DNA of 7,236 nt from Eubacteriales bacterium (GCA_030527765.1 JAUNAE010000192.1:1-7236); one strand, 5' to 3'; shown: positions 1-6,370, counted from the stretch's first letter. The notes: a model not told the origin generated them from the sequence alone. A program made the numbers and translations.

Positions 1-246
1 TACGCCTTCTTTGTTTGCTCTGTTGATGATCTTGTCATCTACGTCTGTGAAGTTAGATACATAGTTCACTTCGTAGCCTTTATACTCCATATAACGGCGA
101 ACGGTATCAAAGATAATCATTGGTCTTGCATTTCCAATATGAATCAGATTGTATACGGTCGGACCGCAGACATACATTCTGACTTTTCCTTCCTCAATCG
201 GAACAAATTCTTCTTTGGTACGAGTCAAGGTATTAAACAGCTTCAT
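1..246 (-). CDS. cysS: Cysteine--tRNA ligase, N-terminal 82 codons (cut by window edge)
   Basis: Cytoplasmic class I aminoacyl-tRNA synthetase that charges tRNA-Cys with cysteine using ATP. Only the first 82 residues are in the window; the family is usually about 460-480 residues, so some five sixths lies beyond position 1. The start of the catalytic Rossmann fold is unmistakable: MYVCGPTVY at residues 24-32 with the conserved zinc-ligand Cys27, the HIGH-type signature HIGNAR at 36-41, and NFTDVDDKI at 65-73. The ATG at 244-246 has AGGAGG (complement of 253-258) six bases upstream. It lies 63 bp behind ispF on the same strand with no convincing promoter of its own between them, so co-transcription with ispF is likely; this pair is a common neighbourhood in Firmicutes. 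No T-box leader fits in the gap. Identification is secure; completeness of the gene cannot be judged. Confidence 0.97.
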   Translation of the reverse strand, partial: MKLFNTLTRTKEEFVPIEEGKVRMYVCGPTVYNLIHIGNARPMIIFDTVRRYMEYKGYEVNYVSNFTDVDDKIINRANKEGV

Positions 247-273
247 AGTCTTCCTCCTAATTGTTCCTTGATC

Positions 274-300
274 GTAACTATTCAGTGCCTTCATAGTTAC
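274..300. repeat. Perfect 8-bp inverted repeat between ispF and cysS
   Basis: GTAACTAT (274-281) and ATAGTTAC (293-300) are perfect inverted repeats separated by 11 bases. In the ispF-cysS transcript they could form a small hairpin between the ispF stop and the cysS ribosome binding site. On the minus strand the repeat is not followed by a T-run, so it is a poor terminator in the direction of the genes. On the plus strand a T-run follows (304-311), but no plus-strand gene ends here. It may be an mRNA stem or a protein operator; the function is unknown. Confidence 0.55.
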
Positions 301-309
301 TCAATTTTT

Positions 310-801
310 TTATGATTCTTTGCAAATCAGACACACCGCCTGGGATGAAATTCCTTCTTCCCGCCCGGTGAATCCGAGATGTTCTTCTGTTGTCGCTTTG
401 ATGCTGACACGATCCACATCAATTCCCATAGCTTCAGCCATCTTTTCTCTCATTTCATTCAAATAAGAACCGACTTTTGGCTTCTGGGCAATAATCGTAG
501 CATCTACATTGCCGATACAGTATCCTTCTGTTCGAAGAAGTGCTGCCACATGCTGAAGCAGCAGAATACTGGAAATCCCCGCATATTTCGGGTCTGTATC
601 CGGAAAGTGTTTGCCGATATCTCCAAGAGCAGCCGCTCCGAGAAGGGCATCCATCACTGCATGAATCAGCACATCCGCATCGGAATGTCCCAGAAGACCT
701 CTTGTATGAGGAATCGTAACTCCCCCGAGAATCAGGTCTCTTCCTTCTGTCAGGCGGTGTACGTCATATCCAGTACCAACACGAATATCCAAAGGCGTCA
801 T
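310..801 (-). CDS. ispF: 2-C-methyl-D-erythritol 2,4-cyclodiphosphate synthase
   Basis: Cytoplasmic enzyme of the MEP isoprenoid pathway; it converts 4-diphosphocytidyl-methylerythritol 2-phosphate to the 2,4-cyclodiphosphate, releasing CMP. It is a zinc-dependent homotrimer in known members. The 163-residue length matches the family (about 155-165). Visible signatures are GYDVHRL with metal ligands Asp13 and His15, the [11 protein letters not shown] block with the third ligand His47, the [12 protein letters not shown] segment, and [12 protein letters not shown] at 136-147, which carries the conserved Thr/Glu and the FTGR signature. Two ATGs lie two codons apart (807 and 801). The AGGAGG at 810-815 is only two bases from the first but eight from the second, so the start at 801 is preferred. 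A sigma-A-like promoter lies at 893-921. ispD, often a neighbour, is not in the window. Product assignment is secure. Confidence 0.97.
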   Translation of the reverse strand: MTPLDIRVGTGYDVHRLTEGRDLILGGVTIPHTRGLLGHSDADVLIHAVMDALLGAAALGDIGKHFPDTDPKYAGISSILLLQHVAALLRTEGYCIGNVDATIIAQKPKVGSYLNEMREKMAEAMGIDVDRVSIKATTEEHLGFTGREEGISSQAVCLICKES

Positions 802-809
802 ATCCATCT

Positions 810-815
810 CCTCCT
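810..815 (-). promoter_or_regulatory. Ribosome binding site deciding the ispF start
   Basis: AGGAGG on the minus strand. It leaves two bases before the ATG ending at 807 but eight before the ATG ending at 801, an optimal distance, and so favours the shorter 163-residue IspF. Confidence 0.75.
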
Positions 816-839
816 ACCATATAACATAAGGTGTCATCT

Positions 840-848
840 ATTTTACCA
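840..848 (-). promoter_or_regulatory. Possible extended -10 element upstream of ispF
   Basis: On the minus strand TGG is followed by TAAAAT (840-845), a five-of-six -10 box with the TG of an extended -10 at 847-848. No -35 hexamer is found 16-18 bp upstream. If used, transcription would begin near 833, giving a short ispF leader. It is weaker than the pair at 893-921 and could be chance in AT-rich DNA. Confidence 0.3.
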
Positions 849-892
849 TGTTCATAACTATTCCGTATCATCATAACAGTTATCCATGCTCA

Positions 893-921
893 ATCTTATC
901 GTAGACCAATCTTTCGGTCAA
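893..921 (-). promoter_or_regulatory. Predicted sigma-A promoter for ispF-cysS
   Basis: On the minus strand TTGACC (916-921) and TAAGAT (893-898) are separated by exactly 17 bp; they match the consensus hexamers at five and four of six positions. The predicted transcript begins near 886, about 85 bases before the ispF start at 801. The site lies in the gap after the serine hydrolase gene, which implies that ispF and cysS form a unit of their own. An interrupted 5-bp palindrome, ATAAC-A-GTTAT (873-883), lies just downstream of the predicted start point and could be an operator or chance. Confidence 0.6.
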
Positions 922-959
922 GAGCGAGTTACAGTTCCCCCATGAACTACAACAATTTG

Positions 960-2417
960 TCAGGATTCTTTGTTCATCCACTGATATACATATTCCGAAA
1001 TCTCCTGAATGCCGGAAATCGCATCTCCTTCGATTCGATAATCATTGCACATGACACACAGAATATAGTCGTTTTTCTCACCGAAAATAATCGCGATGTC
1101 ATTCTGCGTCTGATCATTCTCTCCGGATTTGCTTGCAGTGACAATCCCATCCGGAACTCCGGCCGGAATCTTATATGTCGTCTTCTGATCCAGCAGCAGA
1201 TTGATCATCTTCACAGAGGCCGTTGCACTTACGCACTCTCTTCGATAAATTCGCTCCAGAAGACGTCCACAATCCAGAACAGACGTGGCATTCACTCCGT
1301 CTTCAGAGAGACCTTCCGAAGCAGAGGATGAAGGCGATAACGTATGAACAACCCGTGTATCCTCATATCCATTCTCTTCCAGATACGCATTCATCGCCTC
1401 AGCTCCCTCTACAAAACTGTGCTTATCACTCTGAAGACGCACCAGCTCATTAAAGGATTCATTGTCGCTTACTGTGATCATGGCATCCAGAAGCTGATCC
1501 ACTTTGTTCTGTACTTCCGCACTCTCAGGATCCCGGTTCATGAGTTCGCCTTCTCTTCGAAGCACATTCTCCATATCCTCGAATGTCTTTGCCATGACAA
1601 AAGCTTTAATCACACTTGCGGAGTACATGGAATGATTGTTGACTTCCAGTCTCTCTCCGTCTTCCAGATTCAAGGCGTACACTGCCCATTCTCCTTCGAA
1701 ATTCTCCGTCATCCCGGCAACGGTATCTTCCGGGGACAAATTCTCCGGAAGTTCTTCCGGAACCGTCACAAGACCGTTTTCGTCATATGTCTGACCTTCC
1801 GGTGTTTCTCCTGCTTCTATCACAAGGGAGGCATTTGCTCCGCCGAAATAATAATATCCGTCAAAGACTCTTCCGTTCGCAGCATTGTGCACTTCATACA
1901 CCCCGGGTTCTGTCACCATACGGCCAAACTCATTAAAATAGTAATAACCGTCATATGTCACGTTGTTGAGAACAAGCTGCTCCATATAGCGAACCTGGGG
2001 TGCTGCACTGAGCCTTCCCATATTGTTCACCATATACCCGCCGTTGAAATTGTAAGCATCCCCATCGGAAAGTGTAATTCTCAGGTTATTCACAAAAACC
2101 ATATGGGGATTCCCTGCAGTGAATTTTCCGGACTCATCATGATAATAAAATCCGTCAAAAATCACCCCGTCCATTACCACATGGTCAAAATAGTGAATTC
2201 CCGGTTTTGTATGCTGACTTCCATTTGCCTGCAGACAGTAATATCCATCACTTTTCAGCAAAAGATTTCCCGTCTCATCTCCGATCGGCTGCAGAGAAGA
2301 TTCTTCTCTGACATTTCCGAGGCTGTTCTCCCCATAAACGCTTCCCGCGCCTGCCACTCCAAGGCATACAGCAAGAACTCCTCCAACTATTCTGTTTTTC
2401 CATTGTAAGATACTCAT
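960..2417 (-). CDS. Secreted SxxK serine hydrolase (beta-lactamase-like fold) with N-terminal aromatic cell-wall-type repeats
   Basis: Predicted exported 485-residue protein. Residues 1-29 look like a signal peptide: WKNR, a hydrophobic Gly/Ala/Val stretch, and possible cleavage after VYG. Residues about 50-200 hold five aromatic repeat units, with DGYYCL, DGFYYH, NGGYMV, DGYYYF and DGYYYF starting near 57, 88, 125, 156 and 186 (spacing 30-37), resembling choline- or glucan-binding repeats of surface proteins. After an acidic Pro-rich linker (about 204-232) comes a penicillin-recognising domain with SVIK (Ser268, Lys271), SDN (317-319) and KSG (430-432). No class A ExxLN motif is apparent in the omega-loop region, so a cell-wall peptidase or unknown serine hydrolase is as likely as a beta-lactamase. 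The frame stays open to an ATG at 2498, but that overlaps the predicted transcription start; the ATG at 2417 has GAGG eight bases upstream and begins the signal peptide. The gene is probably monocistronic. Fold call is strong; substrate unknown. Confidence 0.85.
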   Translation of the reverse strand: MSILQWKNRIVGGVLAVCLGVAGAGSVYGENSLGNVREESSLQPIGDETGNLLLKSDGYYCLQANGSQHTKPGIHYFDHVVMDGVIFDGFYYHDESGKFTAGNPHMVFVNNLRITLSDGDAYNFNGGYMVNNMGRLSAAPQVRYMEQLVLNNVTYDGYYYFNEFGRMVTEPGVYEVHNAANGRVFDGYYYFGGANASLVIEAGETPEGQTYDENGLVTVPEELPENLSPEDTVAGMTENFEGEWAVYALNLEDGERLEVNNHSMYSASVIKAFVMAKTFEDMENVLRREGELMNRDPESAEVQNKVDQLLDAMITVSDNESFNELVRLQSDKHSFVEGAEAMNAYLEENGYEDTRVVHTLSPSSSASEGLSEDGVNATSVLDCGRLLERIYRRECVSATASVKMINLLLDQKTTYKIPAGVPDGIVTASKSGENDQTQNDIAIIFGEKNDYILCVMCNDYRIEGDAISGIQEISEYVYQWMNKES

Positions 2418-2425
2418 GATTTCAT

Positions 2426-2429
2426 CCTC
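2426..2429 (-). promoter_or_regulatory. Ribosome binding site deciding the serine hydrolase start
   Basis: GAGG on the minus strand, eight bases before the ATG at 2415-2417. It is modest, but it places the start directly at the signal peptide, in agreement with the promoter position at 2502-2529. Confidence 0.6.
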
Positions 2430-2465
2430 ATTCGCAAGTTCTTCCTGTAAGTGTCTGTGCCTTTT

Positions 2466-2484
2466 CCGGAGAAGTTCTCTCCGG
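2466..2484 (-). other. Hairpin in the 5' leader of the serine hydrolase mRNA
   Basis: CCGGAGA and TCTCCGG form a perfect 7-bp GC-rich stem with a 5-base loop. It would begin about 11 bases from the predicted 5' end of the transcript. No T-run follows on the minus strand, so it is not a standard terminator. A 5' hairpin that stabilises the mRNA, or a regulatory leader element, is plausible but inferred. Confidence 0.5.
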
Positions 2485-2501
2485 CAGGTTTGTATCATTT
2501 T

Positions 2502-2529
2502 AGTATACCGAATTCCACTGTTCTGTCAA
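2502..2529 (-). promoter_or_regulatory. Strong predicted sigma-A promoter for the serine hydrolase gene
   Basis: Minus-strand TTGACA (2524-2529) is a perfect -35 hexamer; TATACT (2502-2507) is a five-of-six -10 box; the spacer is 16 bp. Transcription should start near 2495, giving a leader of about 78 bases before the ATG at 2417. This is the best promoter match in the window and implies that the gene is transcribed independently of the helicase upstream. Confidence 0.75.
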
Positions 2530-2549
2530 GTCGCACAGAGGATCTCCCT

Positions 2550-2567
2550 CGTTACCGTTATCGTTAT
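2550..2567. repeat. Three tandem 6-bp units upstream of the serine hydrolase promoter
   Basis: Plus-strand CGTTAC, CGTTAT, CGTTAT in direct tandem, one base differing in the first unit. The array ends about 20 bp upstream of the -35 box of the serine hydrolase promoter. It could be a small microsatellite or a binding site for a regulator; nothing more can be said from sequence. Confidence 0.45.
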
Positions 2568-2592
2568 CATTCTCCTCCGTCGGAGATGAAAA

Positions 2593-2610
2593 CTTACGGT
2601 TCTTACGGTT
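2593..2610. repeat. 9-bp tandem duplication across the helicase stop codon
   Basis: CTTACGGTT occurs twice back to back (2593-2601, 2602-2610). Read on the minus strand the unit is GAA CCG TAA: the last two helicase codons plus the stop. The gene therefore ends with its stop, and nine bases later a second in-frame stop follows. It looks like a slippage duplication of the gene end. Confidence 0.7.
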
Positions 2611-4948
2611 CTTTCGCTTTCCAGAACTTCTGTATCTTCTGCTCCACAGTTCCCAGTGTGCAGATCTGCCGGTCTTCCCATTCTCGAGGAAACAACGGCT
2701 GATAGCTTCTCTGCAGAAACCGGTCATCCAGAAGAAGGATTACTCCCTGATCTTCCTTCGTGCGAATCACTCTTCCTGCTGCCTGAAGAACTTTATTCAT
2801 TCCCGGATACCGATAGGCATAATCAAAGCCCTGTTCTCCCTTTTGATCATAGTATTTCATAAGGATTTCTCTCTCATAATTTACCTGAGGAAGACCGGTT
2901 CCCACAATGATCGTCCCAATCAGTTTCTCTCCGATGAGGTCAATTCCTTCCGAGAAAATACCTCCCATAATACAGAAGCCGGCCAGTGTTCTGTTCTGCA
3001 CGGAAAATTCCTCCAGAAATTCTTCTCTTTCCTGCTCATTCATCTCACTGTGCTGACAGATCAGTGTCACCCAGTCCACAGAAAATTCCCGTTCATAGAT
3101 CTCATAAACTTCTTCCATAAACCGGTAGGACGGGAAGAAGATCATATAGTTTCCCTGCTTCTGCCAGACCACTCTGGCAATGTATTCTGCAATTCTCCGG
3201 TATTCCTCGTACCCTCGGCGCTCATACCGGCTGCTGACATCCCTTCCAAGAAGAATCTGCCGATGCTCCTTCGGAAACGGTGATGACATATACATTCCAA
3301 AATCATCCTTCTCTATGCTAAGCAGCTTCCTGTAATATTCCATAGGAAGAAGAGTCGCAGAAAAAAAGACCGTGCTGATTCCCTTTGCCAGACGGGCAGA
3401 CAGATTCCGGGCCGGGTTGATACAGAACAACCGGATCCGACACTTACCGGAGTGTTCTTTTTCCAGATAAATCACGTAGTTCTCGTCGAGAAGTTCTGAA
3501 ATATTCAAAAAATCTCTCACGGCAAAATAAAAATCCAGCAGTTCATCCGGTATCGGATATTCCGACTCTTCCATCAGCTTCTCGATTTCTCCCTGTACAT
3601 TGAGAAGACTGACCGGAAGGCCTCCGGGATTGGAAAGAATCTCATAGGTTTCCACCGTTTTCTCCATCTCAAGGAGCTCTCTGTTCACCTTTCCAAGCCC
3701 CCGATACAGTTTTGGAGCAAGCTCTTTTGTAAGTTTTCTCGCCGCCAGCACATCCTCCCGTCTAAGAACTGCACTGTACATTTCCCGGCTTCGATCCACA
3801 AGATTATGGGCTTCATCCACGAGAAATATAGAATTTCCCGTGCTGCCCTCTCCAAAGAAACGTTTCAGATATACATTCGGATCAAACACATAATTATAGT
3901 CACAGATGATTCCATCTACCCATAGACTCAAATCCAGTGTCATCTCAAAAGGACAAACCTGCCATTTTTTCGCGTGCTCCTCCAAATGAGAACGATCATA
4001 AGGAACCTTCTCATTCAAAAGTTCAAACACCGCATCACTCACCCGGTCAAAGTGTCCTTTGGCATACGGGCATTTCTCCGGATCACACTCCACCTTTTCC
4101 TGAATGCACATCTTCTCCTTGGCGGTAAGTGTTACCGTCTTAAACTTCAGTCCTTTTTCTTCCAGCAGCTGAAAAGCCTCTTCTGCAACGGTCCGGGTGA
4201 TGGTTTTGGCTGTCAGATAAAAAATTCGATCTCCATATCCCTCTCCCAGAGACCGGACCGCCGGAAAAACCGTGGACATTGTTTTGCCAACTCCCGTCGG
4301 CGCCTGAATAAAAATCTGTTTCCTCTGATGGATGGCGTGATAAACACTTCCAACCAGTTTTCTCTGTCCATCCCTGTAAGAAAAAGGAAATTCCAGTGTT
4401 TGGGCACTTTGATTTCTTTCCTGAACCCATTTGTGCCGAAAAGCAAGCCATTTGTGATACTCTGTCACCAGATTCTCATACCAGCTTTCCAGCTGTTCTG
4501 CAGTAAACTGCTCTCGAAAATACCGCACTTCCTTTGTATTCAGATCTCCATAAGTCATCTGAACTCCAATTTCCGAAAGCTGTTTCTCCCTGGCATAGAT
4601 GGCTCCGTAACACATGGCCTGTGCTTTGTGTACAGGAACAGGCTCTGTAAGTTTTGAAATACCTGCTGCCAGTCCTTTGATCTCATCAATCCACCAGAGT
4701 CCATCTTCTTCAAAAATACCGTCTGCTCTTCCCTCTACCTTAAGGGTCAGATCCTCAAATTCTGTCACGCGATTCAGAATAACCTCGGATTCGTATCGGC
4801 TGCCCATGGATTTTTGAATTCGGCGATGAAGACGCGTTCCCTTCTGCATGGCATCCACGTCCCTTTTTCCACTTTTCTGATCCAGATCCCCGCTTCGCAA
4901 AAGAAACTCCACAAGATTTCGCACCGAAATCCGCTCTTCCGTTTTCAT
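2603..4948 (-). CDS. RecB-like PD-(D/E)XK nuclease fused to an XPD/DinG-type iron-sulfur DNA helicase
   Basis: Predicted cytoplasmic 781-residue DNA repair or processing enzyme. Residues about 1-170 resemble RecB/AddB-type nucleases: His41 in GTRLHRR, Asp76 in GRAD, the core pair Glu89 and Lys91 in IDEIKG, and QxxxY at 110-114. Residues about 185-780 form a superfamily 2 helicase: Gln195 before motif I, Walker A APTGVGKT (216-223), four cysteines spaced like an Fe-S cluster (281, 288, 293, 332), DEAH (378-381), SAT (530-532), motif V GIFSEGID (663-670) and motif VI QAAGRVIR (722-729). In known relatives such helicases run 5' to 3' on DNA. The DEDD exonuclease found on some Firmicute DinG proteins is absent. 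A GTG at 4954 is possible, but GAGGTGA at 4956-4962 fits the ATG at 4948 better. The gene follows lysC across a hairpin and has no defence or CRISPR neighbours here. Domain calls are strong; the biological role is unknown. Confidence 0.9.
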   Translation of the reverse strand: MKTEERISVRNLVEFLLRSGDLDQKSGKRDVDAMQKGTRLHRRIQKSMGSRYESEVILNRVTEFEDLTLKVEGRADGIFEEDGLWWIDEIKGLAAGISKLTEPVPVHKAQAMCYGAIYAREKQLSEIGVQMTYGDLNTKEVRYFREQFTAEQLESWYENLVTEYHKWLAFRHKWVQERNQSAQTLEFPFSYRDGQRKLVGSVYHAIHQRKQIFIQAPTGVGKTMSTVFPAVRSLGEGYGDRIFYLTAKTITRTVAEEAFQLLEEKGLKFKTVTLTAKEKMCIQEKVECDPEKCPYAKGHFDRVSDAVFELLNEKVPYDRSHLEEHAKKWQVCPFEMTLDLSLWVDGIICDYNYVFDPNVYLKRFFGEGSTGNSIFLVDEAHNLVDRSREMYSAVLRREDVLAARKLTKELAPKLYRGLGKVNRELLEMEKTVETYEILSNPGGLPVSLLNVQGEIEKLMEESEYPIPDELLDFYFAVRDFLNISELLDENYVIYLEKEHSGKCRIRLFCINPARNLSARLAKGISTVFFSATLLPMEYYRKLLSIEKDDFGMYMSSPFPKEHRQILLGRDVSSRYERRGYEEYRRIAEYIARVVWQKQGNYMIFFPSYRFMEEVYEIYEREFSVDWVTLICQHSEMNEQEREEFLEEFSVQNRTLAGFCIMGGIFSEGIDLIGEKLIGTIIVGTGLPQVNYEREILMKYYDQKGEQGFDYAYRYPGMNKVLQAAGRVIRTKEDQGVILLLDDRFLQRSYQPLFPREWEDRQICTLGTVEQKIQKFWKAKEP

Positions 4949-4955
4949 TCTCACG

Positions 4956-4962
4956 TCACCTC
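4956..4962 (-). promoter_or_regulatory. Ribosome binding site of the nuclease-helicase
   Basis: GAGGTGA on the minus strand matches seven bases of the full Shine-Dalgarno sequence. It ends one base before the GTG at 4952-4954 and seven before the ATG at 4946-4948, favouring the ATG. It lies only ten bases downstream of the T-run of the hairpin at 4977-5020. Confidence 0.65.
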
Positions 4963-4972
4963 TTTTCTACGC

Positions 4973-5020
4973 AAAACAGACGCAGGTATCTGTGATGTAT
5001 TCCTTCACTGCCTGCGTCTG
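4973..5020 (-). terminator. Long hairpin after lysC: terminator or helicase leader stem
   Basis: CAGACGCAGG and CCTGCGTCTG (plus-strand 4977-4986 and 5011-5020) are perfect 10-bp complementary arms. An inner GTGA/TCAC stem is nested in the loop, and wobble and A-T pairs can extend the outer stem. On the minus strand the hairpin is followed by TTTT (4973-4976), a short tract; on the plus strand by a longer T-rich stretch. It most likely ends lysC transcripts, perhaps with read-through. Because a promoter-like pair lies just before it (5025-5053), it could instead be the first structure of the helicase mRNA. Confidence 0.7.
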
Positions 5021-5024
5021 CTCT

Positions 5025-5053
5025 ATTTTATTCTTTTTTTAAAGCTGTGTCAT
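5025..5053 (-). promoter_or_regulatory. Possible promoter of the helicase overlapping the lysC stop
   Basis: On the minus strand ATGACA (5048-5053) and TAAAAT (5025-5030) are each five-of-six matches to the sigma-A hexamers with a 17-bp spacer. The -35 box is inside the last codons of lysC and the lysC stop lies in the spacer. Transcription would start near 5018, at the first bases of the long hairpin. The A-rich sequence raises the chance of a coincidental match. Confidence 0.45.
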
Positions 5054-6358
5054 TACAAAAATATCATAAATTGCTCTGACAGCGGTTTCGAAATCGCGGT
5101 TTGCAACACCGATGATAATATTCAGTTCACTGGATCCCTGGTCAATCATCTTTACATTGACATTTGCATGGGCCAGTGCTGAGAAAATACGTCCGGCAGT
5201 TCCTCTGGTAGATTTCATTCCGCGTCCCACAACTGCGATCAAAGCCAGATCTGATTCCATCTCCACGAAATCCGGCTGAACTGCACGATGAAGTCCTGCA
5301 ATTACCTGCTGTTCCTTATCTTCAAACTCATCCTGATGAACATAGACGGTCATCGTATCAATTCCGGAAGGAACATGCTCAAAGCTGATTCCCTGATCTT
5401 CAAATACCTGGAGAACCTTTCTTCCAAAACCAATCTCACTGTTCATGAGAGACTTCTCAATATTGATCGAGCAGAATCCTTTCTTTCCCGCAATACCGGT
5501 GATGGTATATTTTGGTTTGCGGCAGGTACTCTCTACAATGAAAGTTCCACGATCATCCGGGCGGTTGGTATTGCGGATATTGATCGGAATACCCTGTTTG
5601 CGAACCGGGAAAATGGCCTCTTCATGAAGAACGGAGGCTCCCATATAGGAAAGTTCTCGAAGTTCTCGATAAGTAATAGTATCAATGGTCTCCGGATTCT
5701 TTACCACTCTCGGGTCTGTCAGAAGGAAACCGGATACATCTGTCCAGTTCTCATAGAGATCCGCACAAATTGCCTTGGCAACAAGAGAACCGGTCACATC
5801 CGATCCACCTCTGGAGAATGTGCGTACAATTCCATCTTCCTGGGCACCATAAAATCCCGGAACCACTGCTCTCTCATTTTCAGCGAGCTTTGCGGAAAGG
5901 AGTTCATTGGTCACCTCTGCATCCAGAGTTCCGTCTTCATGGAAGCGGATGACTTCTGCTGCATCTACAAATGTATATCCAAGATAAGCTGCCATGATTT
6001 TGCTGTTCAAAAATTCGCCTCTGGAAGCAGCGTACTCTGTACCGGCCTGATTCTTAAACTGCTCCTCAATGACCTTGAATTCTTCTTCAAGAGAAAGTTC
6101 CAGGTTCAATCCACGGATAATCTCATAATATCTCTCCTTGATCGCCTTCAGCTGATTGCGGAAATCATTGCCGGCAGCTGCTGTCTGATAACATCCGTAG
6201 AGAAGATCGGTAACCTTGGTATCTCCTTCAAAACGCTTGCCCGGTGCAGAAGGAACTACATAACGTCTGCTCTCCTCGCTTTTGATAATTGTGCCTACTT
6301 TTTTGAACTGCTCTGCATTCGCCAGAGAGCTTCCTCCGAATTTTACAACTTTGATCAT
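5039..6358 (-). CDS. lysC: Aspartate kinase (monofunctional, two ACT domains)
   Basis: Cytoplasmic enzyme phosphorylating L-aspartate with ATP to 4-aspartyl phosphate, the entry step to lysine, threonine, methionine and diaminopimelate for peptidoglycan. The 439-residue protein has the amino-acid kinase signature KFGGSS at 6-11, SRGE at 112-115, the nucleotide-site block FSRGGSDVTGS at 181-191, and WTDVSGFLLTDPR from 205. The C-terminus holds two ACT regulatory domains (about 284-340 and 370-435), so feedback control by lysine or threonine is expected; which one cannot be read from sequence. There is no homoserine dehydrogenase fusion. The start at 6358 has AGGAG seven bases upstream; a GTG at 6373 lies upstream of that site and is rejected. 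A sigma-A promoter at 6407-6435 gives a leader of only about 42 bases, too short for a lysine riboswitch. The symbol is by family; paralogues such as thrD/yclM cannot be excluded. Confidence 0.95.
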   Translation of the reverse strand: MIKVVKFGGSSLANAEQFKKVGTIIKSEESRRYVVPSAPGKRFEGDTKVTDLLYGCYQTAAAGNDFRNQLKAIKERYYEIIRGLNLELSLEEEFKVIEEQFKNQAGTEYAASRGEFLNSKIMAAYLGYTFVDAAEVIRFHEDGTLDAEVTNELLSAKLAENERAVVPGFYGAQEDGIVRTFSRGGSDVTGSLVAKAICADLYENWTDVSGFLLTDPRVVKNPETIDTITYRELRELSYMGASVLHEEAIFPVRKQGIPINIRNTNRPDDRGTFIVESTCRKPKYTITGIAGKKGFCSINIEKSLMNSEIGFGRKVLQVFEDQGISFEHVPSGIDTMTVYVHQDEFEDKEQQVIAGLHRAVQPDFVEMESDLALIAVVGRGMKSTRGTAGRIFSALAHANVNVKMIDQGSSELNIIIGVANRDFETAVRAIYDIFVMTQL

Positions 6359-6365
6359 GTTTATG

Positions 6366-6370
6366 CTCCT
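6366..6370 (-). promoter_or_regulatory. Ribosome binding site deciding the aspartate kinase start
   Basis: AGGAG on the minus strand, seven bases before the ATG at 6356-6358. The in-frame GTG at 6371-6373 lies on its upstream side, so the shorter protein beginning MIKVVKFGGSS is the expected product. Confidence 0.8.

Noticed and set aside
247..309. T-box leader upstream of cysS
   Set aside because: The gap is 63 bp and lacks the conserved T-box sequence and terminator; T-boxes need well over 100 bases.
933..948. Hairpin after the serine hydrolase stop as a terminator
   Set aside because: AGTTC/GAACT gives only 5 bp with a 6-base loop and no T-run on the minus strand. No clear terminator is visible for this gene.
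1344..2408. Open frame of 354 codons on the plus strand opposite the serine hydrolase
   Set aside because: No domain, high His/Cys/Ile content typical of a reverse-strand shadow, and the minus strand has a signal peptide, repeats and catalytic motifs in a consistent order.
2340..2417. Lipoprotein signal in the serine hydrolase
   Set aside because: The cysteine in LAVC is preceded by Val rather than Gly, Ala or Ser and sits in mid-hydrophobic core, so an ordinary signal peptide fits better.
2500..2727. 75-codon minus-strand frame overlapping the helicase 3' end and the promoter region
   Set aside because: It runs out of frame through the conserved helicase C-terminus and the serine hydrolase promoter; no good ribosome binding site or recognisable sequence.
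4140..4451. Alternative minus-strand frames inside the helicase, around Walker A
   Set aside because: The main frame carries every helicase motif across this stretch; the alternatives are composition shadows and there is no frameshift.
2603..4948. CRISPR-linked or DEDD-type DinG
   Set aside because: No CRISPR repeats or cas genes are in the window, and the N-terminus carries PD-(D/E)XK rather than DEDD exonuclease motifs.
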